This document shows positions 40,387 through 40,507 of a stretch of DNA of 40,507 nucleotides, one piece after another. Origin of the DNA: an uncultured Collinsella sp. Lineage in GTDB: Bacteria > Actinomycetota > Coriobacteriia > Coriobacteriales > Coriobacteriaceae. The stretch covers positions 1 through 40,507 of the forward strand of contig UQNC01000016.1 of NCBI GenBank assembly GCA_900542175.1, in the 5' to 3' direction. A program made the position numbers and the translations under genes. Every line of letters starts with the position of its first letter. Positions within the stretch are counted from its first letter, which is position 1. Under the pieces are notes generated by a model. It ran no database searches. It had not been told where the DNA came from and saw only the letters and a program-made list of their open reading frames with translations.

Positions 40387-40419
40387 GCGGTCGGCGCACT
40401 GCGCGCCGACCGCTTTTTT
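40387..40419 (+). terminator. gyrBA terminator
   Basis: GCGGTCGGCGC and GCGCCGACCGC form an 11-bp stem with a 5-nt loop, followed by six T. Confidence 0.9.
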
Positions 40420-40507
40420 GACAATCTTGAACCTCGCGTCGGCCCCGGCTGCCCGGCGGCATACGAAGTCGATCGCGAGTTCCGCACGAGCCGGAGAGCA
40501 CTTAATG
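40420..40507 (+). other. Right-edge stretch, possible start of the next gene
   Basis: The window ends in GGAGAGCACTTAATG. GGAG eight nt before the final ATG suggests a gene starts at 40505, but nothing of its product is visible. Confidence 0.3.

Overview
The window looks like the replication-origin region of a coriobacterial actinomycete, most likely Collinsella or a close relative. This is inferred from gene order and base composition (about 60% G+C by eye in most genes); no database was searched. The origin lies near 29.1-32.7 kb. From it, rpmH-rnpA-yidD-yidC-jag-rsmG-parA-parB run leftward on the minus strand. An unusual GHKL-type ATPase gene, then dnaA-dnaN-recF-DUF721-gyrB-gyrA, run rightward on the plus strand. 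Most genes therefore point away from the origin. The exceptions are a surface adhesin, a WYL regulator pair and rlmN, which face the left-moving fork.

Layout. 1-0.65 kb: duplicated terminator and tRNA-3'-end repeats, then tRNA-Lys(TTT). 0.65-9.0 kb: housekeeping genes on the minus strand (M29 aminopeptidase, small membrane protein, purC, a two-component system, a TSCPD protein coupled to a Tat lipoprotein, purB). 9.1-9.5 kb: a second tRNA-associated repeat block and tRNA-Gly(CCC). 9.8-13.2 kb: a thioester-domain/SpaA-type LPXTG adhesin. 13.3-16.7 kb: a single-span membrane protein and a large membrane protein with a degenerate M28 peptidase fold split by a very long disordered insert. 16.9-18.8 kb: two overlapping WYL regulators. 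18.8-22.7 kb: an exonuclease-DinG helicase and D-Ala-D-Ala ligase. 22.7-23.8 kb: rlmN. 24.0-26.8 kb: an A+T-rich small-protein/parB/parA/parS/rsmG segment. 26.9-29.0 kb: jag, yidC, yidD, rnpA, rpmH. 29.1-32.7 kb: DnaA-box clusters around the GHKL gene and dnaA. 32.7-40.4 kb: dnaN, recF, DUF721 (DciA-like), gyrB, gyrA.

How the genes work together. DnaA would bind the box clusters on both sides of its own region and open the A+T-rich tract before dnaN. DnaN, RecF, the DciA-like protein and gyrase serve fork assembly, repair and supercoiling. ParA and ParB act on three evenly spaced parS sites and two degenerate ones to segregate the origin. YidC, YidD, RnpA and L34 form the classical membrane-insertion/RNA-maturation cluster.

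Most promising novelties: (1) a GHKL ATPase joined by a Gln/Pro-rich linker to a winged-helix domain, sitting between DnaA-box clusters and carrying two further DnaA-box-like sequences in its own coding DNA; (2) a composite element found at two unrelated tRNA genes, made of a 3' tRNA remnant broken in the T-loop, an array of tiny hairpins, a T-arm palindrome and the tRNA terminator; (3) an M28-like membrane protein that has lost key catalytic positions and carries about 650 disordered residues between the halves of its fold; (4) GyrA with Phe at the position of quinolone-resistance residue Ser83.
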